64,000 nucleotides of DNA from Planctomycetia bacterium (GTDB lineage: Bacteria > Planctomycetota > Planctomycetia > Pirellulales > Thermoguttaceae), in contig JAUNBG010000001.1 of assembly GCA_030527205.1 (NCBI GenBank), positions 225,053 to 289,052 on the forward strand, given 5' to 3'. Numbering within the stretch: position 1 is the first letter of the stretch; the number at the start of each line of letters is the position of its first letter. Below, piece after piece: positions 35,824 through 45,689 of the stretch. The translations under genes and the position numbers were made by a program. The notes below the pieces were generated by a model that worked only from the letters and a program-made list of their open reading frames with translations, did no database searches and was not told the origin of the DNA.

Positions 35824-37035
35824 ATGGATTATTCAAGACGTTCATTTTTGACCAAAAGCGTTTTAACGGGAGCGGCGGCTTCCGTTTTTGGAAATGCTCT
35901 TTTCGCCCAGGAAAAACCAGTCATTCAAGGTTTCGATCAAACCGATACGGATATTGACGCCTCGCAGGAATGGAAACCATTTTCTGACCGCAAAATCAAA
36001 ATGGGAATCGTCGGTTTCGGCGTTTGTCAATTTGGAGCGGCCTTTGGTCTGCAAGATCATCCGAATGTCGAAGTTGTCGCCGTCAGCGATTTGTTCGAAG
36101 ATCGTTGCGCCGGCTTGGCCAAAGCCTGCAAATGCGAAAAGACTTATCCTTCGTTGGAAGAGATGATTAAAGACGATTCCATTGAAGCAATCTTTTTGGC
36201 AACCGATGCTCCAAGTCATGCAGATCATGTTATGAAGGTCTTGAATTCCGGGAAACATGCCGCAAGCGCCGTTCCGGCCGTTTGGGGGAGTCTGGAAGAC
36301 GCCGAAAAAATGTTCGAAACCGTCAAGAAAACCGGTCTCAAGTATGAAATGTTCGAAACCTCTTCGTTCCATGATCAGGTTTATGCGTCTCGCAAAATCT
36401 ATAAAGCGGGCGGTTTCGGTCAAATGATTTATACCGAAGGCGAATATTATCATTATGGCGCCGGAACCATTCCGGGGCATCGCGATTGGCGAAAAGGTCT
36501 GCCGCCGCAATGGTATCCGACCCATTCCAATGCGTATTATACATGCGTTACAGGCAACAGTTTTACAGAAGTTTCTTGCGTCGGTCATATCAGCAAAATG
36601 CCGGAATATCAAAAGGGAGCCAATCCTTACGATAACCCGTTCGGCACGGAACATGCGCTCTTCAAAACCAGCGAAGGCGGATCTGCTCGTATGATCGTCA
36701 GTTGGGACAGCGCCGGTTGGGGGGCTGAAGCCGGTCGTAACCGCGGCGAAATCGGCGCTTATATGGACAGCTTTTATCCGCTTAACGACGAAGCTCAAAA
36801 TATTGTCAATAATATGAATGTCCTTAAACCGGCTCTTCCGCCTGGCGTTGGAGCAGGCGGTCATGGCGGTTCGCATGGTTATATTTCCAATGATTTCGTT
36901 GATTCCATTTTGCGCGATCGACTTCCATTGGTCAATATCGCTGTTGCATTGAATACAACCGTCTCTGGTATTGTCGCTCATCAATCCGCACTGAAAGACG
37001 GCGAATTGATGAAGATTCCGCAATATTTCATGTAA
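35824..37035 (+). CDS. Tat-exported Gfo/Idh/MocA-family oxidoreductase
   Basis: Probable NAD(P)-dependent sugar oxidoreductase outside the cytoplasm. Seen: a twin-arginine signal (SRRSFLTKS, then a hydrophobic VLTGAAASVFGNALFAQ). The Rossmann strand MGIVGFGVCQFGAAFG is at about residue 60. The usual lysine motif EKP is replaced here by GKHAASAVPAV, as seen in some planctomycete members. The C-terminal catalytic domain is complete (GGHGGSHGYISNDFVDSI). At 403 residues it matches the family. It sits before a lipoprotein and a DUF1080 gene, a group planctomycetes often place together for sugar breakdown. The substrate is unknown. Confidence 0.88.
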   Translation: MDYSRRSFLTKSVLTGAAASVFGNALFAQEKPVIQGFDQTDTDIDASQEWKPFSDRKIKMGIVGFGVCQFGAAFGLQDHPNVEVVAVSDLFEDRCAGLAKACKCEKTYPSLEEMIKDDSIEAIFLATDAPSHADHVMKVLNSGKHAASAVPAVWGSLEDAEKMFETVKKTGLKYEMFETSSFHDQVYASRKIYKAGGFGQMIYTEGEYYHYGAGTIPGHRDWRKGLPPQWYPTHSNAYYTCVTGNSFTEVSCVGHISKMPEYQKGANPYDNPFGTEHALFKTSEGGSARMIVSWDSAGWGAEAGRNRGEIGAYMDSFYPLNDEAQNIVNNMNVLKPALPPGVGAGGHGGSHGYISNDFVDSILRDRLPLVNIAVALNTTVSGIVAHQSALKDGELMKIPQYFM

Positions 37036-37175
37036 TCGTCAAAACCGGAATGTTAATGGCATTGAATGTATAACTTGATTTAATGTCATTGACTTTTGGG
37101 GCAATATGTTCTTCTCAAATGGAGACCTGAAACAGTCTGTTTATTTTTCTTTCGTATAATGAAAAGGATTTTTGT

Positions 37176-37685
37176 ATGAATCTCAAGTATTGTCTGCTTA
37201 TTTTAATTCTGATAGGCGGAATGATTCCTGGTTGTAATAAAAAGCAGCGACCGGAAGGATTGCCCGAATTATATCCTTTTGCAATAAAGGTTATTCAGGA
37301 CGGTCAGCCGCTCGCGGGAGCGAATATTTCTCTGGTTGCCCAAGACCCGGCTCTGATGCGTTGGCCTTGCGGCGGAAATACAAACGAAGAGGGAATTGTC
37401 AAATTGACAACCTATGGGTTCGAGGGCGTTCCAGCAGGACAATTTAAGGTCCTGATCATGAAGACCGAAACCATTGGCGGCGTTCATAATGCGGAAGAAG
37501 CAAAACGCCAAAGGGAAGGCGAAGATTTCGGTAAGGAAGAAATCTTCAATTTAATTGATCCGATTTATCGCGATCAATCGACGTCTCCATTTGTTATTGA
37601 CGTTAAAGCTTCCTACGATAACCCGATCTCGGAATTTGACGTCGGCGAAGCGGTTAAAGTTCCGATTAAAATGCCTGGAGAATGA
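37176..37685 (+). CDS. lipoprotein with a carboxypeptidase-regulatory-like domain
   Basis: Function unknown. Seen: a signal peptide with a lipobox-like end (LILIGGMIPGC, Cys20) and a mature domain of about 140 residues. This includes VIQDGQPLAGANISLVAQD and NTNEEGIVKLTTYGFEGVPA, the beta-sandwich pattern of planctomycete lipoproteins of this type. It ends with a polar, acidic stretch. The start is ATG at 37176. It is followed by a clear terminator, so it is its own unit or the last gene of the oxidoreductase unit. Confidence 0.75.
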   Translation: MNLKYCLLILILIGGMIPGCNKKQRPEGLPELYPFAIKVIQDGQPLAGANISLVAQDPALMRWPCGGNTNEEGIVKLTTYGFEGVPAGQFKVLIMKTETIGGVHNAEEAKRQREGEDFGKEEIFNLIDPIYRDQSTSPFVIDVKASYDNPISEFDVGEAVKVPIKMPGE

Positions 37686-37731
37686 GCTTGCTTTAAAAAA
37701 CGATGAAAATTTGTTTTTCATGACGAAATAG

Positions 37732-37770
37732 AACGTCGGACTGACTCTTGTCAGGACCGACGTTTTTTGT
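37732..37770 (+). terminator. terminator after the lipoprotein gene
   Basis: AACGTCGG and CCGACGTT form the outer stem, CTGAC and GTCAG the inner stem, with a TCTT loop. A run of T follows. It lies 45 bp after the stop codon. Confidence 0.8.
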
Positions 37771-37871
37771 TATAATGTAAAAATAAGTAATATAGATAAA
37801 ATGGTTTGTGCGTTTGATAACGTTCCAAAATGTTGCTTTTGGGAAATGGAATATGATTTTGGAGAGATAAA

Positions 37872-38654
37872 ATGTTTCATCGTTGTTCTTTTTCGACAGC
37901 TTTATTGGGAATGCTGTTTTTTGTCATTGTTATCCTGGATTTTTCTCAGATGAATCAGGCCGATGCTCAAATGTTTCGAATGCGATCCGCTTTGAGAAAC
38001 AGATTTTGTTATCCGGCTTTTAATGTCGGAGGAAGAACGGAATTTGAGTTGGGAGCCAAAGTTCCTTTGTTCAATGGAACCGATCTTTCCGGTTGGACAA
38101 ATGCCGAAGGAAATGAGTCCGATAATTGGAAAGCGGAAGAGAATATGATCGTTCGCCAAAAAGAAGGGGGCGATCTTTATACTGCTAATCAGTACGAAAA
38201 TTTTATTCTTGAATTTGAATTCAAAATCAGCGAAAAAGGAAACAGCGGAGTTAAATATCGTAGTTGGAATCCTTCGGGCTTTGGACTCGGTTATGAATAT
38301 CAGATTTTCGATGATATTAATATTCCCGATAATCCCCCCAAATATCGAACGGCGTCGCTTTATGACGTTTATGTTCCCGAAACAGACGTTTCGCTTTTAA
38401 AAATGGACGATTTTAATCAGGCGAAAATCGTTGTTATGGGCAATTATATTGAACATTGGCTCAATGGTCAGCGAACCTGTTGGGCTTTTATCGGATCAGA
38501 CGATTGGAATGAGAAAGTCGCTCAAAGCAAGTTTGCCGAGACAAAAGAATATGGAACAACGCCGGTTGGTCGCATTTTGCTTCAGGATCATGGAAATCAG
38601 GTTTGGTTTCGAAATATTTCAATAACGGAGCTCAAAGCAGTTCAAACTTATTGA
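37872..38654 (+). CDS. DUF1080 (3-keto-disaccharide hydrolase-type) secreted protein
   Basis: Likely secreted glycoside-processing protein with a lectin-like jelly-roll fold. Seen: a signal peptide (residues about 8-32), then the DUF1080 pattern PLFNGTDLSGWTN, ENFILEFEFKISEKGNSGVK, GLGYEYQIFDD, then NYIEHWLNGQRTC and a closing RILLQDHGNQVWFRNISI. The length of 260 residues is normal. A ribosome-binding GGAGAG lies 5 bases before the ATG at 37872. It follows the Tat oxidoreductase and a lipoprotein, as in other planctomycete sugar-degradation groups. Confidence 0.9.
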   Translation: MFHRCSFSTALLGMLFFVIVILDFSQMNQADAQMFRMRSALRNRFCYPAFNVGGRTEFELGAKVPLFNGTDLSGWTNAEGNESDNWKAEENMIVRQKEGGDLYTANQYENFILEFEFKISEKGNSGVKYRSWNPSGFGLGYEYQIFDDINIPDNPPKYRTASLYDVYVPETDVSLLKMDDFNQAKIVVMGNYIEHWLNGQRTCWAFIGSDDWNEKVAQSKFAETKEYGTTPVGRILLQDHGNQVWFRNISITELKAVQTY

Positions 38655-38770
38655 ATTGTGCAGGAAAGAAGAAATTTGAAACAAAACGATTTGCCGAAAT
38701 TTTCCCCGGTTTTGATATTGAAGAGAAAAATGGGGAATAGCGAGACAATCGCGATTCGGATCTTTTGAAC

Positions 38771-38813
38771 GTTGTCCTTTTCTGCGAAAAAGGCAAAAGG
38801 ACAACAATTTGAT
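38771..38813 (+). terminator. possible terminator after the DUF1080 gene
   Basis: GTTGTCCTTTT and AAAAGGACAAC form a perfect 11-bp stem with a 13-base loop, followed by AATTTGATCTTT. It lies between two convergent genes and may serve the uppP side as well. Confidence 0.55.
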
Positions 38814-38914
38814 CTTTGGTTATTATAGACGTTTCCCTTGAATTTTTCCGAAATGCGGCGAAGCGGAAAATCCAAGCGTCGGCATTATCAATCATTGAAA
38901 TTGGTTGTCAACAA

Positions 38915-39841
38915 TTATTTTTGCAGAAAATTCATAAGAAACTCGTTAATGAAAGGATGACTGGAAATAATTTCCCAAAGTTGCCAGGCAACGACGGCAG
39001 GTCCAAGAATCAATAACCAATAACCGAAATACTGAAGCCGTCCTTCTTTTAACCATTTCAACAAAAAGATGAGCGAAACTAAACCGACGCCAAAACTGAC
39101 AAGGCTTCCCAATAAAAAGATATGCATATTGGGGTCGGATAAAAGAGCGGGGCCCTGATCTTTCCAAAGCACTAAAACTTCTAAAAGAGTCGCGCCGGCA
39201 ATTGCGGGAAGAGCGATTAAAAATGAAAACGAAGCTGCGGCGTCTTGATTTAAACGACGAAGTATTCCTGCGCTGATTGTAAATCCGCTGCGCGAACAGC
39301 CTGGCAGAATTGCAATCGTTTGAAAACAACCGACGATAAAAGCGTCTCGATAGGTCATGGTTTTTAATGTTTTGAGCGGCGGCGAAGTCGATAATTCGTT
39401 TTCTTCGTTGCTCAATTCTTCGATTTCGTCAAAATAACGTTCATAATCCGATTTCTTTTTCGGGGCAATAACGTTAAATAATAACCAGGCAGTCAATAAA
39501 AAACCGATTCCGGCAATTAAAACGTTCTGTTCAAGAAAATTGAAATATTTATGAATTATTATTCCAAAGATTCCAGTTGGTATTGAAGCAACGATAATCA
39601 AAAGCATTAATCTGCGGTTATCGCTGAGCATTTCCCAAATTTGACGACGAAAAATAATCAAAATGGAGAGAAGCGTTCCAGTATGAAGTAAAATGCCAAG
39701 CGTTCCGAGTTCGTCTTCGATGTCTGAACCGCCAAATAAGAGATTTCCCAAAACCAGAAGATGACCAGATGAACTAATGGGAAGAAATTCGCCAATCCCT
39801 TGAACAATCGCTAAAAAAAAGACCTTAATTGTTTCGAGCAT
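38915..39841 (-). CDS. uppP: undecaprenyl-diphosphatase UppP
   Basis: Recycles the lipid carrier of cell-wall and polysaccharide synthesis by removing a phosphate. Seen: the active-site motif GIGEFLPISSSGHLLVLG near the N-terminus, the second motif LPGCSRSG around residue 180, and about eight membrane helices. At 308 residues it is longer than usual because of a charged loop at about 130-155 (KKKSDYERYFDEIEELS). The start is ATG at 39841. A role in the polysaccharide pathways nearby is plausible. Confidence 0.93.
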   Translation of the reverse strand: MLETIKVFFLAIVQGIGEFLPISSSGHLLVLGNLLFGGSDIEDELGTLGILLHTGTLLSILIIFRRQIWEMLSDNRRLMLLIIVASIPTGIFGIIIHKYFNFLEQNVLIAGIGFLLTAWLLFNVIAPKKKSDYERYFDEIEELSNEENELSTSPPLKTLKTMTYRDAFIVGCFQTIAILPGCSRSGFTISAGILRRLNQDAAASFSFLIALPAIAGATLLEVLVLWKDQGPALLSDPNMHIFLLGSLVSFGVGLVSLIFLLKWLKEGRLQYFGYWLLILGPAVVAWQLWEIISSHPFINEFLMNFLQK

Positions 39842-40491
39842 ATTTGACTTTCCTCTAATATCAATTGATTTGCTGAACTATTTCTTAACCCAGTTATTCG
39901 TTGCCGTTATTTCGTCGATGTTATGGTCAAAAATCTTTGAACTTCCTGATTTGTTCGTTCTTGTTTCATTCAAAAAGGAAGAATTGGAGATTTTCAACAG
40001 TCAGGAACACAGAACTTGGAATACAAGAAAAGTTTATATTGAAGCCGGCTGTGTGAAAGGTTTGCCCCTTTGTAATTATCTGATCGCATAGGGGCTTGCG
40101 AACTCAACATCTGGAATCTTAAATTGGCTTGAAAATACAGGACGATTGTGATTGTGAATTTTGTGTTGCAAGAAATGAATTTCGTTGTCGTATTAAATAT
40201 TTGAATGTTTAAGATTTCCGTAATCCATCATAAATATTGTTGTTGACTTTTGACTGTTCTAAAAACGTCCATTCTGATTCCGACTCAATTTTACAGAGCC
40301 GTATTTTACAAAAGGCGCAAACGAAACGTTCGCGATCCCGACCGGATTGGGAACCGTTCTTTTCATTTTAAGTCGTTTCATAACTCTTTTTTCTTAATAA
40401 TTCGTATTTAGAGAGTCAAATTGCCAACAAACTGCAAAGCGGCTTAAAATAATCGTTCCCAAACCAGTCAAAGCGCAAATGGTTCCGGATT
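39842..40491. other. intergenic region, no feature confirmed
   Basis: 650 bp between uppP and purA. A 73-codon frame (39870-40091, +) has no family resemblance. A TGTTCTAAAAACG at 40256 recalls the left end of the 110-bp element, but no core hairpin or right end follows. Confidence 0.45.
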
Positions 40492-41790
40492 TCAAGGGCA
40501 AACAATCGTTTGCTCGCGGCTTGGCCCGACAGAAACAATTCTGACGGGAATTTTGATTATTTCTGAAAGCCGAGCGATATATTTTCGGGCGTTTTCCGGA
40601 AGATTGTTGAAAGAGTTGATGGAAGAAATATCGTCAGCCCAACCGGGAAGCGTTTCGTAAACCGGCTTAACCCGACTCAAATCGTCAACGTTGCTGGGAA
40701 AATATTCAATATATTTTCCGTCAAGTTCGTAAGCTGTACAAACTTTGATTTCGTCAAAAGTACTCAAAACGTCAAGCAGCATTAATGAAAGTTCGGTAAC
40801 GCCGCTCAGGCGACTTGTATAGCGAACGGCAACGGCGTCAAACCAACCGCAGCGCCGCGGTCGCTTGGTTACTGTTCCATATTCATTTCCGCGGTCGCGT
40901 ATTTTTTGACCGAGTTCGTTGTTGAGTTCTGTTGGAAAAGGTCCGCCGCCGACTCGAGTTGTATAGGCTTTAACAATTCCGATCATTCGTTTTATGAAAG
41001 AAGCAGGAACGCCAGATCCGCTTGAAACTCCAACGCCTGAACTGTTGCTGCTTGTTACATAAGGAAATGTTCCGTGATCAATATCCAATAAAGCGCCTTG
41101 AGCGCCTTCGAATAAAATCGCTTTTCCGGCGTCAACTGCGTCGAGTAAATAATTGGTTGTATCGGCAAGGAAAGGTCGAAGCTTGTTCGCGTATTCCGAA
41201 TATTGTTGATAGATTTCTGTTGCATTAAGGGGGGGGACAGTGTCTTTCAAGGCATCGGAAGCTAAAGCAGGAAGATATCGATTTTTGGCGGCAACGATCC
41301 CTTCGACTTTCTCGCGAAAATCGCTTCGGAACATATCTCCAAAACGAATGGCCAAAGAACGACCGACTTTATCTCGATAGCAAGGTCCGATGCCGCGCAT
41401 TGTTGTTCCAATCGCTTCAGAGCGAATACCCATATTATTCATAAGTCGATCTTCCTCAAAATGCCAGGGGAAGATGACATGAGCCCGGTCGCTGATCATC
41501 AAATTGGAACCGATATGGATTCCGTTGGCCGTCAGCTGAGTTATTTCCTGAAGAATGGAAGCGGGATTAATAACGACTCCGTTTGCAACAATACATTGAA
41601 CTTGAGGACGAAAAATTCCGCTTGGAATCAACGAAAGTTTAAATTTTTGACCGTCAAAAACAATCGTATGGCCTGCATTGGCCCCCCCTTGATACCGAAC
41701 GACGATTTCGTTCTGTTCTGTTAAAAAATCAACAATTTTTCCTTTGGCTTCGTCGCCCCATTGTAATCCGATAACGCAAGTCGCAGACAC
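40492..41790 (-). CDS. purA: adenylosuccinate synthetase
   Basis: Joins IMP and aspartate, using GTP, in AMP synthesis. Seen: the N-terminal P-loop-like QWGDEAKGKIVDFL with the catalytic Asp, GGANAGHTI with the catalytic His, TMRGIGPCYRDKVGR, FEGAQGALLDIDHGTFPYVT and the closing TRVGGGPFPTE ... KRPRRCGWFDA. The length of 432 residues is normal. The start codon is GTG at 41790, supported by an AAAGGG 6-7 bases upstream. Confidence 0.97.
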   Translation of the reverse strand: MSATCVIGLQWGDEAKGKIVDFLTEQNEIVVRYQGGANAGHTIVFDGQKFKLSLIPSGIFRPQVQCIVANGVVINPASILQEITQLTANGIHIGSNLMISDRAHVIFPWHFEEDRLMNNMGIRSEAIGTTMRGIGPCYRDKVGRSLAIRFGDMFRSDFREKVEGIVAAKNRYLPALASDALKDTVPPLNATEIYQQYSEYANKLRPFLADTTNYLLDAVDAGKAILFEGAQGALLDIDHGTFPYVTSSNSSGVGVSSGSGVPASFIKRMIGIVKAYTTRVGGGPFPTELNNELGQKIRDRGNEYGTVTKRPRRCGWFDAVAVRYTSRLSGVTELSLMLLDVLSTFDEIKVCTAYELDGKYIEYFPSNVDDLSRVKPVYETLPGWADDISSINSFNNLPENARKYIARLSEIIKIPVRIVSVGPSREQTIVCP

Positions 41791-42416
41791 TGAAAACCCT
41801 TTGAATATCTAAAAATTAAACATAATGACTTTGATTTCCAATTTTTTTCGCCTTAAAAATGTCGTTTCATTTTTTGTTCGACGACATTTTTAAGGTTAAT
41901 AAAACAATAATAGAATTCAATTGGACGTTTCAATTCAACAAAAATTTAACGAAACAAAAACCAAACAAACGAGTTTGGCTTCCTTTGGCATTTGAAATTT
42001 TTTTGGAATTAAGCATTTGTTTTTCTTTCAATCAGGTTTACAGGTTTAACTGTGAACGTCGATAAACGAATCATTCTTTTCGTCAACGAAAACAGTTTCG
42101 CGAACAGAAACAAATGTCCATTGAAAATCGATCCTGAAATCGTTATAAACGACGGGGCTTGCCTGCTGTATCTGGCAGCCAGAGCCTGAGGTTGTGAACG
42201 CAAAAAACGAGGATTAATCGGCTTGGAGTTAAGGATCAATTTAAAGACGTCGAACAAGTTCCTGGTTTATTCAGGAATTGTTTAACCCCGATTTTTTAAA
42301 AAACAAAAGGAAACTTCCCGCAATACAAACTCAATAATTTTATCATTATTTTCTTTTTTGGGAAGTCCTGGGAAAAACAAATCATTCGCTGAATATTTTT
42401 TCAGCAATACGATTAT
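41791..42416. other. intergenic region, no feature seen
   Basis: Part of a 1.5-kb stretch without a convincing gene upstream of purA. It must hold the purA promoter. No RNA is recognised. Confidence 0.45.
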
Positions 42417-42632
42417 GCTGCGCTTTCTCCGAATTTTGTAATGAAATTGGAAATTTTTGCGCAACGACGCGGCGGCGCAACGGAAACGCAAGGACGCTTT
42501 CTTTTTGGAACTTCCGATTTTATCCTTATTTAAATCGTTGTTAAAACGGCTGTTTCATTTGAAAAATATTCGTTTCCGTCGTTCTTTTTGGGAGTTTTTA
42601 TTCTATTCGCTGCGTCGCTGCGCGAAAATCCT
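42417..42632 (+). repeat. 200-bp TIR element, copy 1
   Basis: The ends form an imperfect terminal inverted repeat: GGAAATTTTTGCGCAACGAC on the left and, read in reverse complement, GGATTTTCGCGCAGCGACGC on the right. Internal blocks shared with the copies near 12.1 kb and 45.9 kb include GCAACGGAAACGCAAGGACG and CGTTTCCGTCG. The conserved part extends left to the CTGCGCTTTCTCCG block. No protein is encoded. Confidence 0.75.
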
Positions 42633-43022
42633 TTTTTCCGACTAATCTCCTATTCTGTGCAGGGAAAAGAAAAATCGGCAAAAGTACAGGATTATTTATA
42701 GGGTTATTCATTTTGGGTTTAAGTTTTTAATATTATTATAAAATAAATTTTATTTTTTTAACGATATTGTCGATTATACAGAATAGACCATATGTTTTTT
42801 TCGTTAAAGAATGATTAGGCGTATCGAAAATCATATTTAATAACGAGAATGGAAAACATTTCAACAATAAGTTTATCAAGAATGATCGAATCCGGAATGA
42901 GTGAACAGATATTGCCTTTGCGCAATTTGTCCCTCATTAATAGTTTCAAACGCAGACTTGAATTTTTCAACAGATTTGCGTATATTGTTTTTTCAGTTAG
43001 AATATTCAAGCAAATATTGTCA

Positions 43023-43132
43023 AAGGAAGTTCGAAAAACCGGTTGGGAACGCGGACGTCTCGACCGCAGGAAATGGTTTTCGTGACGTTTTCCGAATGGA
43101 ATTTAATGCAAACAGGTTTTTAGGACTTCCTT
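43023..43132 (+). repeat. 110-bp palindromic element, copy E
   Basis: Begins AAGGAAGTTCGAAAAA and ends TTTTTAGGACTTCCTT. The internal GCGGACGTCTCGACCGC is the core hairpin with one mismatch. It lies upstream of the large envelope-protein gene. Confidence 0.85.
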
Positions 43133-43331
43133 CAATATATTTTGATAAACAGACAGAATTTCCCGAAGCTGCCGTTTAAAAGTCGTCGCCGTTGAATCGG
43201 GGCGAAGAGGACTTGGGAAAGTTGTTTTAAAAAAGTTTTTTGAATTTTCAAACGCCAAGGCGAAAGGATGGACAAGGATGTCCTCAAAACTTTTCAATGA
43301 AATCAAAAATAATCAGGGAAACCAGTTTTTT

Positions 43332-45521
43332 ATGAATTTTCGATTATTGAACGATCTGTTTTTTCTGTTGCTTTTGGTTGGCGGGACGTTAACGTTTTGT
43401 TCCTGTCGATCTGGAGCGACAGGGCAACTTTATCAGCCGAAAGCTGATGATCCCTATGCTCAGAATGCTCCCAAGAACGCAGCAGAAGAAGCCTATTATA
43501 AAGACGTTTATTCCGGCGGTTGGAAAGAACAACAAAATCCTTTTGGAATGGGCAAGTCGATTATCAAAAAGACTGGATCAACTTCGATGCCAGAGCATTG
43601 GGCAACGATTCCGGAAGGAGCCGTTCCAATGTCGCAAATTCGGGCCGAAGCTTCGAACAGAAAACAGCAGGCTGTTTTTCAACGAACGCCTCAGGTTACT
43701 TATCCAAACAATGTTCCTGTTTCCGGAATGGAAAACAGAACGATGAATCAAGGTTTAATAAATCCTCAGGAAACATCGACCAATCCGGCAATGATGAACG
43801 GTTCTTCGATGAATAATCAGTTGCCGTTAATCAATAATTCAACGAATTCCCCTCAACCGAGCGTTCATTCCCCTTTGTCCATAAACGACCGTTTTGATAT
43901 TAATGGCTCTTTTAATCATTTGCAGACATCTTTTTCAAATGAGTTGAGGCCTCGAATTATTCGAGGTCAAATGTCGAATTCTGAAGAAACAGGCGAATCT
44001 GAAGAAGTAAACGAATCTGAAGAAGCAGACGAAAAGGATCAGGATTTTTTCAACGACGATTCTGACGATGCGTCAGAAGAATTAGCCGAAGAAACCGAAA
44101 TTACAAAGGCAAATGAAGCGGATGAATCCAGCGAAACAATGAATCAGGAAAAGAAGGTTGATGAATCGAAAAGAGCCATTTTGAAATCGTCGAATGTGAC
44201 CGTTGTCAAGTTTGCTCAAGATGTTTCCAATCTTTTTGATCAGTTTGATGAAAATGTTGAGGAACCAAACGTTGCGGAATCGCCTGTGATTGAAGAACAA
44301 AATGATTCTGCCGCAACGTTAAGCGCTCCTGTTCAAAATGCGGAAACGACGACAGAGTCGAAGACGCAAACAATTCAAACAACGAGTGATCTGCAAGAAC
44401 AGTCCGCAGCGACAAGTTCGATGACAACTGGTCAATCAACTGGATCGCAAACGTTGACTGTTGCTGTTCCGCAAAATGATTCTGTGTCTCAGGAAACACG
44501 AAGAATTGGCGGTCAAGTTCAACCGTTAAACATTGATCCAACGATTGCTGAACCTTGGAAAAAAGTTCAACGCCCGGCAACGGGAGCTCTTCCAGGCGAT
44601 TTGCGAGTTCAGGAGCTTGACGAATATATTGTCAGCGGAGCGGATAGCAAGGCAGAAGCGTATTCAATGCCGGACTGGTCTGTTCATCATTTGGATCGCG
44701 AGGACACAATCGCTCATTTCGATACAATCGACGGTCAAATTTTAGTTGAGCCGTCCAATCAGGTTCAAATTTACAGTCCCCGATTCGGGTCCGTTCGTCA
44801 GGTTGTCCGACCTCAAGAAGGCGAATTTGACATTATGCTTCATAATGCTCAAACCAAAATTGAACCGGTTCAAAAAACAGAAACGTTAGGAATTGATGTT
44901 CGTTTTCAAGAAGAAAAAACGAATTTAACCCGCGGAAATCAACGAATTTCCGGAACGGAATCCAAAGTTGCCGGATTGGGGGTTTCCAATGAAGAAGGAG
45001 TTATGGAAGCCGAATCTGAAATCAAGTTGGGCGATATGATTGCCCTTTTAACATCGAACTATATTGCTCAAAACGACAAAGCTCTCTTGACCGGCGGTTC
45101 GCTTGCCGCTCAAAGTTGGGGCGAACTTCAAAGCGTTAAAGTTGCCCTCGATATGACCAATGCTCAATCCAATGTTTATAATGAAGGCGTTGAAACGGTT
45201 TATGTCGTTGATGACGGAACGAAGACATCAAAATTACAATTGATCAAAATCGCTTCAAAAGAGGCGGCTCAACCTGGCGAACTTGTCGAGTTTACGATTC
45301 GCTTTGAGAACGTCGGCGATCAAGTTATCGGCAATATTACCATTCTTGACAATCTTTCCGGAAGACTTGTTTATTTGGAAAATTCCGCAAAATCGTCGGT
45401 TCCTGCTGAATTCCTGGCCGATCAAAACGAAAACGGTTCACTAATCCTTCGTTGGGAAATAACAGAACCGCTCGAACCAGGCGATTTTGGCGTCGTTCAA
45501 TTTTTGTGTAAGGTTCGATAA
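43332..45521 (+). CDS. large exported protein with a C-terminal DUF11-like domain
   Basis: Probable envelope or cell-surface protein of unknown function. Seen: a signal peptide or anchor (MNFRLLNDLFFLLLLVGGTL, then TFCSC, a poor lipobox) and a long low-complexity middle part (about 80-430). The middle is rich in Asn, Gln, Ser and Thr, with a strongly acidic stretch (EETGESEEVNESEEADEKD). A more ordered region follows. The last 100 residues show the DUF11 pattern: AAQPGELVEFTIRFENVGDQ, then ITILDNLSGRLVYLEN and LRWEITEPLEPG. The frame is open from an ATG at 43278. I prefer the ATG at 43332 because the signal peptide then starts at residue 1. A single gene with a terminator. Confidence 0.75.
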   Translation: MNFRLLNDLFFLLLLVGGTLTFCSCRSGATGQLYQPKADDPYAQNAPKNAAEEAYYKDVYSGGWKEQQNPFGMGKSIIKKTGSTSMPEHWATIPEGAVPMSQIRAEASNRKQQAVFQRTPQVTYPNNVPVSGMENRTMNQGLINPQETSTNPAMMNGSSMNNQLPLINNSTNSPQPSVHSPLSINDRFDINGSFNHLQTSFSNELRPRIIRGQMSNSEETGESEEVNESEEADEKDQDFFNDDSDDASEELAEETEITKANEADESSETMNQEKKVDESKRAILKSSNVTVVKFAQDVSNLFDQFDENVEEPNVAESPVIEEQNDSAATLSAPVQNAETTTESKTQTIQTTSDLQEQSAATSSMTTGQSTGSQTLTVAVPQNDSVSQETRRIGGQVQPLNIDPTIAEPWKKVQRPATGALPGDLRVQELDEYIVSGADSKAEAYSMPDWSVHHLDREDTIAHFDTIDGQILVEPSNQVQIYSPRFGSVRQVVRPQEGEFDIMLHNAQTKIEPVQKTETLGIDVRFQEEKTNLTRGNQRISGTESKVAGLGVSNEEGVMEAESEIKLGDMIALLTSNYIAQNDKALLTGGSLAAQSWGELQSVKVALDMTNAQSNVYNEGVETVYVVDDGTKTSKLQLIKIASKEAAQPGELVEFTIRFENVGDQVIGNITILDNLSGRLVYLENSAKSSVPAEFLADQNENGSLILRWEITEPLEPGDFGVVQFLCKVR

Positions 45522-45566
45522 ATCAAAGAATTGAATCTCTCTGAATTCAAGTTGTTAAAAGAGCAG

Positions 45567-45614
45567 AAACGATCTCCCGGAAAAAATCAGTTTTGTTCGG
45601 AAGATCGTTTTTTC
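45567..45614 (+). terminator. terminator after the DUF11-like gene
   Basis: AAACGATCT and AGATCGTTT form a 9-bp stem, extended by CCG/CGG pairs, with a long AT-rich loop. TTTTCG follows. It lies 45 bp after the stop codon. Confidence 0.6.
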
Positions 45615-45689
45615 GTGTTGATGTCTGTCGACTTCCAGGTCAGTTAAAGCAGAAAAGTTTATAATGTAATCATGTAATAACAACGAGGT

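Noticed and set aside
35863-37023. A 386-codon open frame on the minus strand
   Set aside because: It is fully opposite the Gfo/Idh/MocA gene, whose + strand product has clear family motifs and a Tat signal. The antisense product shows no family character.
39870-40091. A 73-codon frame between uppP and purA
   Set aside because: No family resemblance, no ribosome site and ordinary length for chance frames in this composition.
40256-40275. A possible seventh copy of the 110-bp element
   Set aside because: Only TGTTCTAAAAACG matches the left end; the core hairpin and right end are missing.
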